A DNA stretch of 64,000 nt from Hirundichthys speculiger (taxonomy: Eukaryota; Chordata; Actinopteri; Beloniformes; Exocoetidae). Under the pieces are notes generated by a model, which made no database searches, was not told the DNA's origin, and saw nothing but the letters and a program-made list of their open reading frames with translations. Below, one piece after another: positions 12,201-25,700 of this stretch; position 1 is the stretch's first letter; each line of letters begins with the position of its first letter. The position numbers and the translations under genes were made by a program. The DNA lies in the NCBI GenBank assembly GCA_018398805.1, contig JAGFBZ010002398.1, positions 372,001 to 436,000 of the forward strand. Reading direction: 5' to 3'.

Positions 12201-13701
12201 TGAATTAGTCTATTGTTCCCCTGATAAACTGAAGGTACATGGAGATGGTGACTTTGGGTGAGCCATATATATTCTAATCTATTTTCAAATGGACAGTTTT
12301 TCTCGCTGGAACATTGATGTGAACTAACTCTGCTTGTGTGTCCTATGAACCAATAATACAAAGTGACAACTACACATGTGGCTACCATCTTAATCTCTCT
12401 GTTATGATTCCTAAATCCACCACAATAAAGGCTCAAGCAAGATCACAGAGAATAGATAGCACATTTTCAGACAAGGTTTTTCATTTTGAGAATTGCCTAC
12501 ATTCTCTAACTTTTCAACAGAGTGTTACACTGTCCACTGAAAGGAGACAGTCCATGTAACTGGAACTGGAACCTTCATAGCTCCACATATCTTAGAAGCA
12601 TGACATCCCTACTCATTAATCTATTGTTGCCAACTTCTTCTTCTTCTGTGTCCTGACTAGAGCTGATTGGTTTGTGAATCACTCAGCTTAATGATTTCAA
12701 TCTCTGCATTGAATCAGGAATCATGAGTCCAATGTCTCCATTAACCAGGATCCTATGAGTCCTCCGGATGGCTGGGTGGCTGCTAATGAAGTGACTAAGC
12801 GGCTAACTAGTGTGAGTTACTGGACTGACTGGAAACACCGCGGACTCAGATGATTTGGTTCACTAACTTCACTCCAGTCAGTGAATGTAAGTCAGTGGTT
12901 CTCAACTGGTCTGGCTTCAAGACCAACCATCACCCTTAATGACAAGCCACGACCCAAGTCAAGGAAAATTTCCAACTTTCTCAAATTTATTGAATGAAAA
13001 GATTGTGCAGTTTGAATCAGAGATAGTAGAATAGAATATCACAGAATGCCTACACAAAAAAAAATAAGTTTATTGGTGAACCAAAATGGTAAAAAACCAA
13101 AAAAACCAAAATGACTTCAAGTGGGAAATATTCACTTTGACGCTCAATTAGCTGCATTTTAATTAAATCCAAAACATTTCACTTCAGTAACTTCAGCCTT
13201 TTTTAACAGACTCAACATGCACAAACATGAAATAAAACAGTGCAACCACTGAGCAGTAGTTTTTGAAAATAACTCAAATATGCAGCATTTGCTGAGTACC
13301 CACTTCCTGGATATATAACAATTTCCTAATTAAAACTATCTTGTCACTTATTTAAGCATTAATCATAAGGCCGACGTAACAATCACAACATTTCAGTAAC
13401 AGCCATTTTTAAGACTCAACAGTGCTTTTATGCACAAACATGAAATAAAACAGTGCAACCACTGAGCAGTAGTTTCAAAAAGAACTCAAAATATGACAGT
13501 TTTAGCTGAATAACCACTCACTGACCTTTGTCTTCAAGATAAGAAAATCCATATCTCATATATTTTCGTTGTATCTGTGTTTCACCATGCTCAACATATG
13601 TAAACAAACTTTGCAGGTCTTTTTCTATGGCGTAAACTGGCGGGTGTTAACTCGCATTACAGGACATTATCGCCATCTACTGTTAAGGAGTATGAATGAC
13701 A

Positions 13702-13740
<39 letters not shown>

Positions 13741-16700
13741 TATTTCCTTCCCCAGGCAAAGGCCCACAACCCACTGAAAACGGGTCTGCGACCCACTCTT
13801 GGGTCGCGACCCACCAGTTGAGAACCACTGATCTAAGTAATAGGTTAAATACTGGAATAAGCAAGTGGTTAAACATTTTTTGGGTCCCATTTAGTTGTTT
13901 AACATTTATCCATCCATCGATTAACTCCCGCTTGATCTCGGAGTCGGGTCGCAGAGGGCAGCAGCTCCAGCAGAGACCCTGACTCAAGTGAATTCAGCGC
14001 CTCTAGGTAACCGGATCACTTTAGTGAGGGACTCAGTGACGTCACCTGCTACTTTAAACTTAAAGCCCAGGACAAGACCTGTGGAGCATGTGACCAGTTT
14101 AAAGGAATGTTTGAGAGTTAAGTTAACCCTTAGATCCAGGACTAGATAGTAATGGATGCAAACTTTTGTTTGGGAGCAAAACAGTATGGATAGAAAAGCA
14201 AGTGTGGATAGGGTCCCAATAGATGAACCAATGTGATTTTAATTTTGTATGGGTACAAAACATGTATAAAAAGTGTTTTGTTCTTATCAGAGATCGATTT
14301 CAGGTCATCAGCATCTCCAACTCCTTTCAAATCAACTGAATGTTAGATAAGACACCTGCTAAATGAACTGGAGTAAGACAGTTTTAGTGGCCACAAACTC
14401 ATCACTTCATAGCTCCATACTATTACTTCATGACATGTTTGAGTCTTGTCAGAAGCTTAAAACAGCAGTTTATTCTGACTTGCACTTTTGGGCTAACATG
14501 AACAGCTATTAAGCATATATTTTGTTTCCACTCATGACATAGACCCATAGGGATGATTTAATATTAATTTTTAGCCCAACTATGTACATGCTGGTGTAAT
14601 TCACTTTCCAACTGCAGGACCTGGATGTGTTTGTCTGACAATGAGAAACTTAATTTAGTGCTAACATGCACGTTAGAAGTCTGGCTTTTGTTTGACAAAC
14701 ACAACAATTCAACTTTTCTCTAATGTCATATATGTACTTTAACTATTTGTCCCAATCTCTCTTCTTTTATTTCTGCTGGAAAAAAACAAGAAATCATCCA
14801 TGTAATAGCACCAAAACTAAATTTCAGAAACCTTGTGACATCTATGATGGTTAGCTTCACAGAAAGGATTTGACTCTATAAAGTGTATAAATAGTGGATG
14901 AGGCCGTCCACTGGTGAATGTGAAGGTGATTTAGGTCATTGTGTTCTTAACAACAGTACATCTTTATCACTATGCAACACGCCACATGTCATTTGTTTTG
15001 TGCGTATAAGAAAAAAAATCTGTGTAAAAACATGCATTTAACAGTTTTTCCTTGTATCCTAAAACTTGACGCTAAGCTCCGCTAACTCCCTTTCTAGCTA
15101 CAACAGGCAGAGGAAACTGAGACAAAATGCTCTTTGTGACAACCAAAATGCCTATGTTTTTCTTTTTAACCAGATGGCTTTTTGAGACCCGTTTGTCGTC
15201 TGTGCCAGCAGATGCTTTTGCCAGCATGATCAACATCTCAAGAATGTGAGTGCTGATTTTTTTTTCTTTATCCAAGAGGATTATTCTATTAAAAGCTTAT
15301 GCACGTTTATATTGGTCCTCAGAAATAAACTGTTAAAAAGCTGCTTTCAGTCACCTGATGATTTTTTTTTCGAATACTTTCTCCTTCCAGTTCCAGACTG
15401 TCCGTTTATCCGCTTTGTCTCCCACCCTAAGCAGATAAATATCCGTTTAGCATCACGCCTGGCTTCTGAAAGAGCCAAAACTGTTCCTTCAGTACTGTCG
15501 GGCCCGCGGGCGCCGCGGGGACATTGGCCGCGTGCTCCAGCAGAGCATTGTGACTGCGTGGTGATTTTACACTCCCAGTAGACATGGACTTACTGTGTTG
15601 CAGTAAAATTCTCACTTGAGCCTTGATCCTCAGCTGCTAAGTCCACGTCCAAGTCACGTGTGAGGATAGAATGGGTGTGCATGATAATGTCTCTGGTTTC
15701 CACTGATATTTGCACACATGTCCAGCTGAAGTCATACGCACTTATTTGGCAAATGAAGCATTTTGTTTTATTGTTTATTTATGGATCGTAGTAAGCATTG
15801 GTTGATAAAAGACATTTTGAGCTATTTTGTGATGAAAAAGTCATTTTTAAGATTGCTGTGGTGCTTAGTTGAGGGTTTATTTTAAGAGCATGCTTGTTAC
15901 CGAGTAATAACGAGTTAGAGCAGAGTGGCTGATGACCACAGGTAATGTATACGGGTATGGAACCCCCGTATACATTACCTGTATACACAGATAATGTATA
16001 CGGGTAATGTATACGGGTATGGAACCCCCGTATACGTTACCCGTATACACAGGTAATGTATACGGGTATGGAACCCCCGTATACATTACCCGTATACACA
16101 GGTAATGTATACGGGTAATGTATACGGGTATGGAACCCCCGTATACATTACCCGTATACACAGATAATGTATACGGGTAATGTATACGGGTATGGAACCC
16201 CCGTATACATTACCCGTATACACAGGTAATGTATACGGGTAATGTATACGGGTAATGTATACGGGTATGGAACCCCCGTATACGTTACCCGTATACACAG
16301 GTAATGTATACGGATAATGTATACGGGTAATGTATACGGGTATGGAACCCCTGTATACATTACCTGTGTATACAGGTAATGTATACGGGGGTTCCATACC
16401 TTTAAAATTACCCATCACTTTGGACAAGTCTGGCTGATAAAGTCAAGATTTACACTTGAGCACACTTGAGCAATTTAATCTTTGAAAATAAGTCCTAAAC
16501 TTGACTCCAACCTGTACCTTACTCTTCAAGGGTCAGAGCCGAGGGAAAAGCTTCATTTTTAAAATTGGTTTTAAGCTTTTTTTTGTTTGTCTGTTTGCTC
16601 TTTTTAGATATATATCTGTGGACGTGACGCTGCAGAGGCTGGAGAGGCACTCGTTTTACAGCCTGAGGAAAATCACCCACATGTGAGTAACTAAAGGAAA

Positions 16701-19700
16701 AGGCCGCACTCTTTATTGATCTTTATTGATCAGCTTTTCCTTTGCTCTCCAGAGAGGAAAAAAAAATGGTTCATTTCGAAGCAGCAAATGGAAGCACACA
16801 GGAAAGCACACTCGGAGCTTGATACTCTCACACGAGTTAATGCTTCCCATCAACGCGCCCCAGAGCCATTTTGCCGATTTATGGGGCTGAAAAAACTAGC
16901 TGTTGTTGGATCACTAAGAGCTGATTGGATAAGAAACCATTCCCCTCAATGAAATCAACTGTTATAGAAGTTCATTATCACTGTGTTTGGTCTCATAAGC
17001 ATGTTGGGGAATAGTAGCGGCCAGTGTTTGGCTTCTCCACTCGTCTTCTTCATGCCCCGGCTCTTGTTAAAGCAGCTCAGGCGGAAAAGTCCTGCAAGGT
17101 GCACTCGGTTCTTAATTAAGAAGGGACTCAGATTTATGGCTCGGTCTCCTGCTGGACCACGCATTTTCCAGCAGAACGCCTCCTAACACTTCATATATTC
17201 TTCCAAGACTTCCTGTCCATGTGAAAGATTTATTCCAAGTTATTCCAAGAACAACACCATGCAACACATCTGTCTGTGTGCATTTGCGCTGCTCACAGTG
17301 AGCAGTTTGAGGCTGTCGGTATGGAAATGAATCTGACGTGGCTTGAACCATCATTTGGCTGCTTTTTTTTTTTTTTTTCTGCCTTAAATATCACGGTCTT
17401 TCTGTTTTTGTTTCTGAATCCCAGATCTCAACAGTAAGGCAGGAGTGATCTTTTAGACTGCTCACTGAGGGTCGTATCTGTGTTTTGGACCCCTGAGAGC
17501 TAGCCTCTCAGGTTTCCTTCAGGCTCGGACGCATTACTATTCTGTTTTAGATGGACAGCAGCTGTGGGTCAAGGACTACATTGGAGATGGAGCTGAGATG
17601 AGGCCGAGGATTTACTATCTTTTTCTTGTCTTAGACCTTAGATTTGATTCTCTGTTTAAATCATACATTGCGGTAATGTTTGTATGTTCGTATGTTCTTC
17701 TTTGTTCTCTCTTATCCACGTATGGCACAAAGGCCCTGATCATACACTTCCCTTTACCCGTTAACACTAGCCGTTACCCGCAAATTGCAGGTGTAGGAAC
17801 CACCGCTAACCGCTCCCTAAAGCCGCTACCCATTATGCCGACTCCCTTACTCACTTTGTAGGTGTGGCAATGGGCGTGTCGATTGCCCTTTCCGCAAACT
17901 CAGTATCTTGCGATCACAGGTTTAGGGTTGTGTGCTACCCGCAACCCGCATGTCGGCGCGTACAAGAGTGCGTCCAAATGGCATCAATGTGCGTCCACCT
18001 GGTCACATGTGGAACGTGCTCAAACGGCTCTACCTCTGGAATTAACTCTTGTATAAAAAGCGTGATTTGGCCTCAGTTGAACCCCTGAGAAAATGGCAGA
18101 AATCATCTTAAATGGCTTACTCACCAGTTAAACCATAGATAACCAGAGTGTGTTTACTTGGGAGCGCACCAACTATCTGGGACTTTGAGGTTGCCGATAG
18201 GAATTGTCTGTGTAATAATATTTTTATGTATATATCAGTGCAGAGGAGGAGGAGGAAGGAAGAGGAGGAAGCTCTACAGCAGAGTTCCAGATGAGCTGCG
18301 CATGAGAGCTGCTCTGATCTGGATGAAAAGACGCTCCATAGCGGTTTGCGGGTAGTGCAACCTGCTCTTAAAGGCAATGGCTACTGACGCACTGATTGGT
18401 TTAACAGGTGGAACACCCTAACCACTCCTATGCATAATATAGCTGGTAGCGTAGGTGGGATAGCGGGTTTAGCAAGGTGGAAGGTAGCGTTCTTTGCGGG
18501 GGAACGCCCCTCCCGCTACCCACTGTCCCTTAATAACATTATCCCTTAATAGAAGATCAGGCCCAAAGTGCGTAATGTGCAGTCCCAGTCAGAATTTTTG
18601 TTGCCTTTGAGCAAGTTTTTTACTCACCAACTAATTTTCTCTGGGAATAAACATTCATTTTTGCATTTCAGACCTGCAAAAACATTCCAAAAGAAGTTTG
18701 CACGGAAAAATTTAGGTCTAAAAAGTCAGTGAAAGGATTACATAACATTATTTGATTTAAAAGCTGCACCCACGGCTTTGAGTCTTTGGCCAGAGGAAAA
18801 TTAAATTGTTGCAGTAGCTGTCATGATTTAACTCTCTTCAAGATTCATTTTTGATGGTTACTGCTGTAGGGATGAAGGATCTACTGCACCAAGCTGCCAC
18901 CATGAACGCCGCTGTTCTTTCTTCCATAAAGGGCAAGGGAGCGAGGCTAATGGTCACTCGTGGTTTCTGACCCTTCATCATGAACCGTCATCCATCAGTA
19001 GATTATATAAACACATGTGCAGGGCTTCACTATGAGGAACCGTTATCAAGAAATGTCAAATGTCAATTGAATTTTTTGCAAAAGGTAGCCTTATGTTAAT
19101 GGTGGTTACCATGAGGCTAATTATCCCAGCAAGTGCTGTCAAGGTCTGACGGCATCCCACAGTTGAAACAAGCATTCTGGTCACGTGAGTCAGTCTTTCA
19201 GCCTTTTTCCAGACTGATATCAGCAAGAAGGGTTTGTGAGGTTATGGTGATATAGCAGCGACCTTGAGGAAGGTCATTTACATTTCTGTAATGGTAGCAT
19301 TAATGTAAAGAAGTACACTGAGATTTTAGAGCAATAATGCTTGTAAGGATTATGGGAGAAAGGCCCGGATTCAGCAGACTGGCAGGAAGGAATAATCACA
19401 AGTCCTGTATACTGCTTCCAAGGTAGGATATTAAAAAAAAAAAGAAAAAGAAAAAAAATCAGGGAGGAAAGTAGCTAAACACAGAACAGGCCTGACAAAC
19501 AGAGGAAACCCCTGAAATCACAACAGTAAAACAACAAAAACAGAGCAGTTAATTTAAAACCTTTTCACGAGTTCTTTGATAAGCTGAATAAATCATAAAT
19601 AAATCAATCAATATCATTATCTGAGTTTGGGTGGTGGGAGGCAGCAAAGAGGTCCAGACTGCCCCCCCCTTGGTCTCCAGTAAGGGTATAGCTCAGATAA

Positions 19701-22700
19701 TAGCTCAGTTCTTGTTAAATCAATAATGAAATGGTATGAATCATCTCATTGTTCATCTAATTTCAAGAACTAAAGGATGATTTATTACTGTATCTCTTTA
19801 TTGACAGAAGGAGTCCTTTTTTCATACAACTGAATGTTTCAAGTGAGTTTTGACACATTATATTTCGCTTCTGTTGACTGCATCTAATTCTTCGTTTTCT
19901 CTTCACACATCACCACTGGGAAGATAAATCAAATCCCCTGAGGTTTTTTTTTTTTTTCCTCTGAAAGTGTGTGAAGAAGAGTCCAGTCACACATGAGCCT
20001 GAACTCAACTTCAGACCACAGAGAGTTTTAAAACAGGACACAGAGGCTCAGAGTAAACTGAAATATTAACCAGACTCTGCTACTGTCAGCACCACGTTGA
20101 CCTTCTCTTGCATCCTGCCGTGCACCTCGTTCTGTTCCCTCAACAGGTCTTAAGGTTTTCAGCAGATATTTTCAATCTTGAACTTATTGTCAGAGTTACA
20201 TTTAAACGTTAAATCCAGCAGCCAACACCTTTTTCTACTTCTTTCTTTCAGAGAGATTCGGAACACGAAAAGTCTGAAGTACATTGACCCAGAAGCGTTT
20301 AAACACCTTCCAAACCTCAAATACCTGTAAGTACTTTTAAGAATGTGCTCTGTTTTTCTTTTAAATCTCATGTGCTGACAACGCCGTGCTGACCCAATGA
20401 CATATTTTAAAGCTCTTCCATCATTTTGATGGTAATGTTTATGTATCTTAGCAATTCGCCCTTTGGTATGAGGGAGGAGCCCCCGCTTAGTTTAGCTCAG
20501 TGCTTCTCGATTATTTTCTGCAGCGCCCCCCCTAGGAAGAAGAAACCATTGACAACATGAGAGCGCCACTGCCGCCTACTGGAGTATATGTGCAATTACA
20601 CTTTATTCCAGTACGGCAAAAAAAAAAAAAAAAAAGTTCCCCGGGGGCAAATGCGCCTCCCCGGCATCGCACAGCGCCCCCCCAATGGGTCGCGCCCCAC
20701 TATTTGAGAAGGACTGGTTTAGCTCATGTTCCAAGGTTAAAAAAACTTCCATTTTGAAGCCATCTTGGTCTTTTTAATGTCAGAAGTGTGCTGGGTTGGA
20801 TATGTCCAGACATGTGGGCTGGCAAACAGGCCAAGGTTGTTTCAAACAAGAGTTCCAATCCTTTTTTTCACAGGTGGGTCTCAATCTGGACGGTCTGGTC
20901 ACCCAAACAAGTAGTCTTTTGCCTCATTCACAAAGTGTCAAGTGTAGCCAGAGTGACAAAGATGACGGCTTTAGAGCGTGTAAATGACCCGGTGCTTTTG
21001 ACCTGGTGGACAGTGGATGTGAGAGCTGACACAGCAGGCTCAACATAATCAGGCAAAGCCTCCATTTGAATTCGTTTACATCCGTTGTATGCATGTAGGT
21101 GACCATGGCAACCATGAGGCTTAAGGAACATCAGCTAGGATTTGATCACTTTTAATGTGTCAATCAAAAGGACGGGCAGTCTGAACATACAGCAGGCATC
21201 ACCAGAACTTATCACCAGCATATTGATTACAGTATAACAGTCTGGTGCTGCCATGCCACAACGTACTACGAAAGTGATGTCAGTTGCAGAGCTCTGTGAT
21301 GAGAGAATATTGATACGCCGATTCTTTGAACGCCGTCTGTGTAATCTCTGCATTATGACCTGTTTTAACGTGATTTTTTCTCACCTTCTGTCATTCAGGG
21401 GGATTTTTAATACTGGCCTGACTTTCTTCCCAGCTCTGAACAGTATCCACTCGAACGACATGAACTTCATACTGTAAGTTGTGCCGTTCTTGCGCCAGCT
21501 GCTAACTTGAGCCCCATCAGTCAGGTTACAACCAACCGGGGTCACTTTTATGGAGCAATAAGCAAATCTCAAAGCCCGTTAAGTCGACAGTTTGCTAATC
21601 TATACCATTTTCTTTATTATATTGTCATTTTCTTGTGTAAGACGCTTGGGCAATTAGCAGCAGTCGTTCAGAGCTCAGCTCAGCAGGAAATATGAGCAAT
21701 TAGGTTTATATTTCCTCAGCTACTCTTGAATTCAGTGCATGTAAAATGTCCTTATAAGTGTATTTGCCGGTTTCTCCACGTTAATCGAAAAGAAAAAAAA
21801 AAAACTACAACCACAGTCGCAATTTTTTTTGCCAAATCTAATTTTCCTTCCAAGCTGTCATACTTTAGGGTATACGTAGTTATCGACACCGCATTTCTTT
21901 CCAGCAAAAAGGCATATATTTACAGCACCAGCTCATTTCCTCTCTTCTCTGTATCCTCCTTTGCAGGGAAGTTGTCGATCATCCCTACATTTCTGGAGAT
22001 CCCGGCAAACTCGTTCCGTGGCATCACAAGCGAAGTGCTTACAGTGTGAGATACATGCACACCAGCACGAGCAACCACATGTTGAAGCATCTGTGTTCTT
22101 TGTGCAAAGTGCATAGAGAAAAAAAAAAAAGAAAAAAAAATCCCTACTTTAATGCAAATAGATGTATGGCGGTATGCAAAACGGTTTTTTCTGAGAAGAT
22201 AAGTACTGTGGTAATGCGTGTATGTAATGTTTCTTTGAGGCATTGACTTTCTTCCCTGCATCCAAAATGCTAAAATAATCTAAAAAAAAAAAAAAAAAAA
22301 AAGAAGCGGGGACAGTCCAACATGACCTCACTTTAAAAACACGTCCTCAGCCTGACCTCGCTTGAATCTTACAAAGAAAACAAAAACAGTTAAACTCTCA
22401 GTCACTTGTACAATTAGGCAATTTCCATGTATGTGGTCAGCTTTGGGAGAGAGGGAAGTGAGCTAAATATTTGGGTCCAATATAAAGCCACAAAATGACA
22501 TATGAAAACTACAAAATAAGGAATAAACATTTACTTAGCTCTGTCAATCTTGCAGAGGAACAAATGAAGGATAAGTACACTGAGTGGCCTGTGTTTTTTT
22601 TTTTTTTTAAGAGACATATTTCTCGATGTTACAATATAATTTTTTTTTTTTGTTGCCAGGATGCTGTATGGAAATGGCTTCAAAGAAATACAACATCATG

Positions 22701-25700
22701 CCTTCAATGGGAACAAAGTTAGATCAAGTGTAAGTACTTCTTGCATGCGAACTGAAATACTGCACTTAATCAATTTGATTTGACTTGTTTTGAATATTTA
22801 AAAAAAAAATTGTGAAATGTAGGCAGGAGTCAGATGAGATTTTCATCTGCAGCCTGTAGCTTAAACTGCCAGGCCGAAAAAAAAGTCACCACCTGGATTC
22901 TCAAAGTGACCTCCTGTTTCCACTTGCCTTCTGTCAGTCCATATGAAGTAGGGATCATGCCCCCTGGTGTTCAATGCCCAGAAGTACAGCTGTAGATGGG
23001 GTTGTCTCCATGGCAGCCGGCAGCATCCCCGCTTCTGGGTTGAACTTCAGTCAGGATGTAGGTTTTGTTGTCCTTCCTCCACTGAATCTCTGTGGCTGGT
23101 CTGAAGGTGTAAGAAGACTTAGGAAGAGGCTTAGCTTAGCTCAGTTGTGCTAACTGAGCATTAGCTACACAGCGCACAGCCATTTTTGATGTTGCCACCA
23201 AAACAGTATCTGAAAGGAGAAGTCCTGGCGTGGATATCTGCTGGCAGCTCCACGGCTCCTCCTGAAGGAGCCAGGAGGCACAGTGGATCCTCTCAGGACC
23301 CTTCCAAGCTGAAGGGTCAATCATCTGGTGACTTGCGGGCTAACGGCGGTAGGCTAGCCCAACAACAACGTTGGTGGATTGACTGGCAGCTCCCAGCAGA
23401 GCTCTCCTATTCCTTGTTTCAGCTCTGGTGGCGCTCATTTCAGTAGTGACACCTGAAATGAGGATGTTTGGACAGATTTGAACAAAATGAATTTAAAGTA
23501 GCATTAATTATCATCCCTGGCTTAGCAGAAGCTAAGCCAGCCAAGCTAAAACAGGTGGGCGTGTTCCAGCCGGCTTCTCGGCGCTACTTGCTCCACATTT
23601 TTGCAACGTTGCACCTTGCAGTATGTGATGAAAAGTATGGTTCAAAACCTGTAGAAAAACTATAGGTGTCGTTACGGAATTATTTGTCTAGTAATTTTTA
23701 CACAATCCATAATTTTTTTTCCCCCCGCCAGGGAAGTTTTTTTTTTTTGACTTGCTATTTTTCTTTGATTAGGATTTAACCATAAAATTTTAGTTAATAA
23801 TATTTTCTCGGGGGTCACGCTTTGGGTCTCTGAAAAGGACCTAGAGACAATTTGCATTGCAATAGACACTATACAAATAAAGTTGATTTGAACTGAATTA
23901 AATATTTATTCTAGCCATGCAAATGTTGCTAACGTCAGCTGAGAAAAGTTTATTTTTCAGAAGCCTGCTAGTGACTCCTGCGGCGCTAGCTAGCACTGGA
24001 AGCAAACAGAATGAACATGTTTTGTCCGAAATCCACTGCACAACTTTCAGCATTTCAGTGCTGATAGTCTGGAAAATATCAGAGAAAGGCGCTTTGCAAT
24101 TATGTCAGAGATCACGGAGGGTCCCATAGGAAGGACTGGACTAACAGATGTGTCACATGAGTGCACACAAGCCTTCCATCAATCCATATGAAATACAGAT
24201 CACGATTCAAATGGCGACAATTTATTAAACCCTAACTGATGCAGAGATATATCTTTTTAACTCATTAAATATCCAGCGTAGGAAGACGCATGCCATGGCT
24301 GTGAAAAAGATGTCACCGTTTCAGAAGGGTCTGATTATTGTTTTGCATCAAGCAAACAAAGCAGCTGTTGAGATTGCTGAAAGTAAAACTGGGCAGGAAT
24401 CGTCCAACGCAGTGATTCTCAAAGTGTGGGCCGCGGCCCCCTGGTGGGCCGTCGTGGTACTGCAGGTGGCCGTGAGAGGTCATTAAAATTAAACAAATGC
24501 ATTTTAAAATTTTCAATCTTTTTTTAAAAATGTTTTTAATTACAGTAAAATATTGATAGTATGATTTAAAAAAAACATTAAGAAGTAATAAAACAAACCA
24601 GTTAAGTGTTATTCTACTGTCATCTTAACTTAATACGACAAGTGTCACCTTATTTGTTGACCCCTTATATTAATATCAGAACATAGCTTCTAGTCCTGTA
24701 TGTTGATCACAGTTGTGATTAAAGGTTTGGGTGGGCTGTGGAGATTTTTCACATTTCAAATTGGGCCTTGGTATTCTGAAGTTGGGAATGACTGATCCAA
24801 CGCACTAAAACCCTGAAGGACAGTGATGAACCATCATGTTCAAAAGAGAAGAGTAGTCAGGAGAAAATGATGGGAAACGACTTCAGCATTTGCTGAAATT
24901 GGACTGAAGAAAATCTCCAGTTGAACACCTGAAAAAAAAGGGTTTTCTACACACATAAGGCAAAAGGAACTCAAACATTTGGACTAAACAGCAGATTCAT
25001 CAGGTTTAAATGAGACATCATTTTCACACATAGATTGACCTCCACAGCAACCTCCTATCGTGCAGACAAAAAAAAAAAAAAAAAATCCAGATCTGGGTGG
25101 AAATTACTGTAACATTTCTAAATTTTATTGAAATGATACCCCGGCCAGTGCAGATCATAATCAATGTTGACGGTGGTGCAGAAAATATTATTGTGTAACT
25201 GGGGAGAAGTGTACAACAAAAGCTGAATACAGGAACATGACGGGCCAGCAAAAGAGATAAATACGCAGAAAAAAAGGAAGACAAGACATTATTGATTTTT
25301 TTTTTTATCTTGAAGGCTAATCTGAAGCTGTCTAACAGCTGGATTTAGCTTTACATTCCATCACAGACAGATATACTTGTATAACTAGCTCTCAGCAAAA
25401 AAACAAAACAAAAAAAACCCAGTGACCTAATTCGTGTTTTGCAACTTCAGTCATTTATTATCACGCTGAACAATCAGAGCAGTGGGATTATTTTTTATTC
25501 TAATCGGTTTTAATTATTCACATGATGATCTTTTTTTCGCTTCAGTGCTTGTTCTGTAATTTTAGAAACACTGTTTGATTACGTCAGTCGCTGTGACACT
25601 GAAACTCACCAGTTTCAAGACCATCAATCTCCTCCAAAATTGAGTTACACAGCATTTCGTCTGGGGTGTACCATTTCAGACATCTGGGATATGAATTTAC

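Noticed and set aside
13706..13738. Long poly-T as the tail of a retrogene
   Set aside because: It lies inside a hAT element with matching ends and flanks, with no gene-like sequence beside it.
15940..16427. CRISPR-like array or repetitive protein gene
   Set aside because: There are no unique spacers between repeats, the genome is a fish's, and the open frame follows from a short stop-free unit.
22041..22050. Alternative exon 6 donor (ACA|GTGTGA) to explain the 79-nt length
   Set aside because: It gives 77 nt, also out of frame, and does not mend the internal switch.
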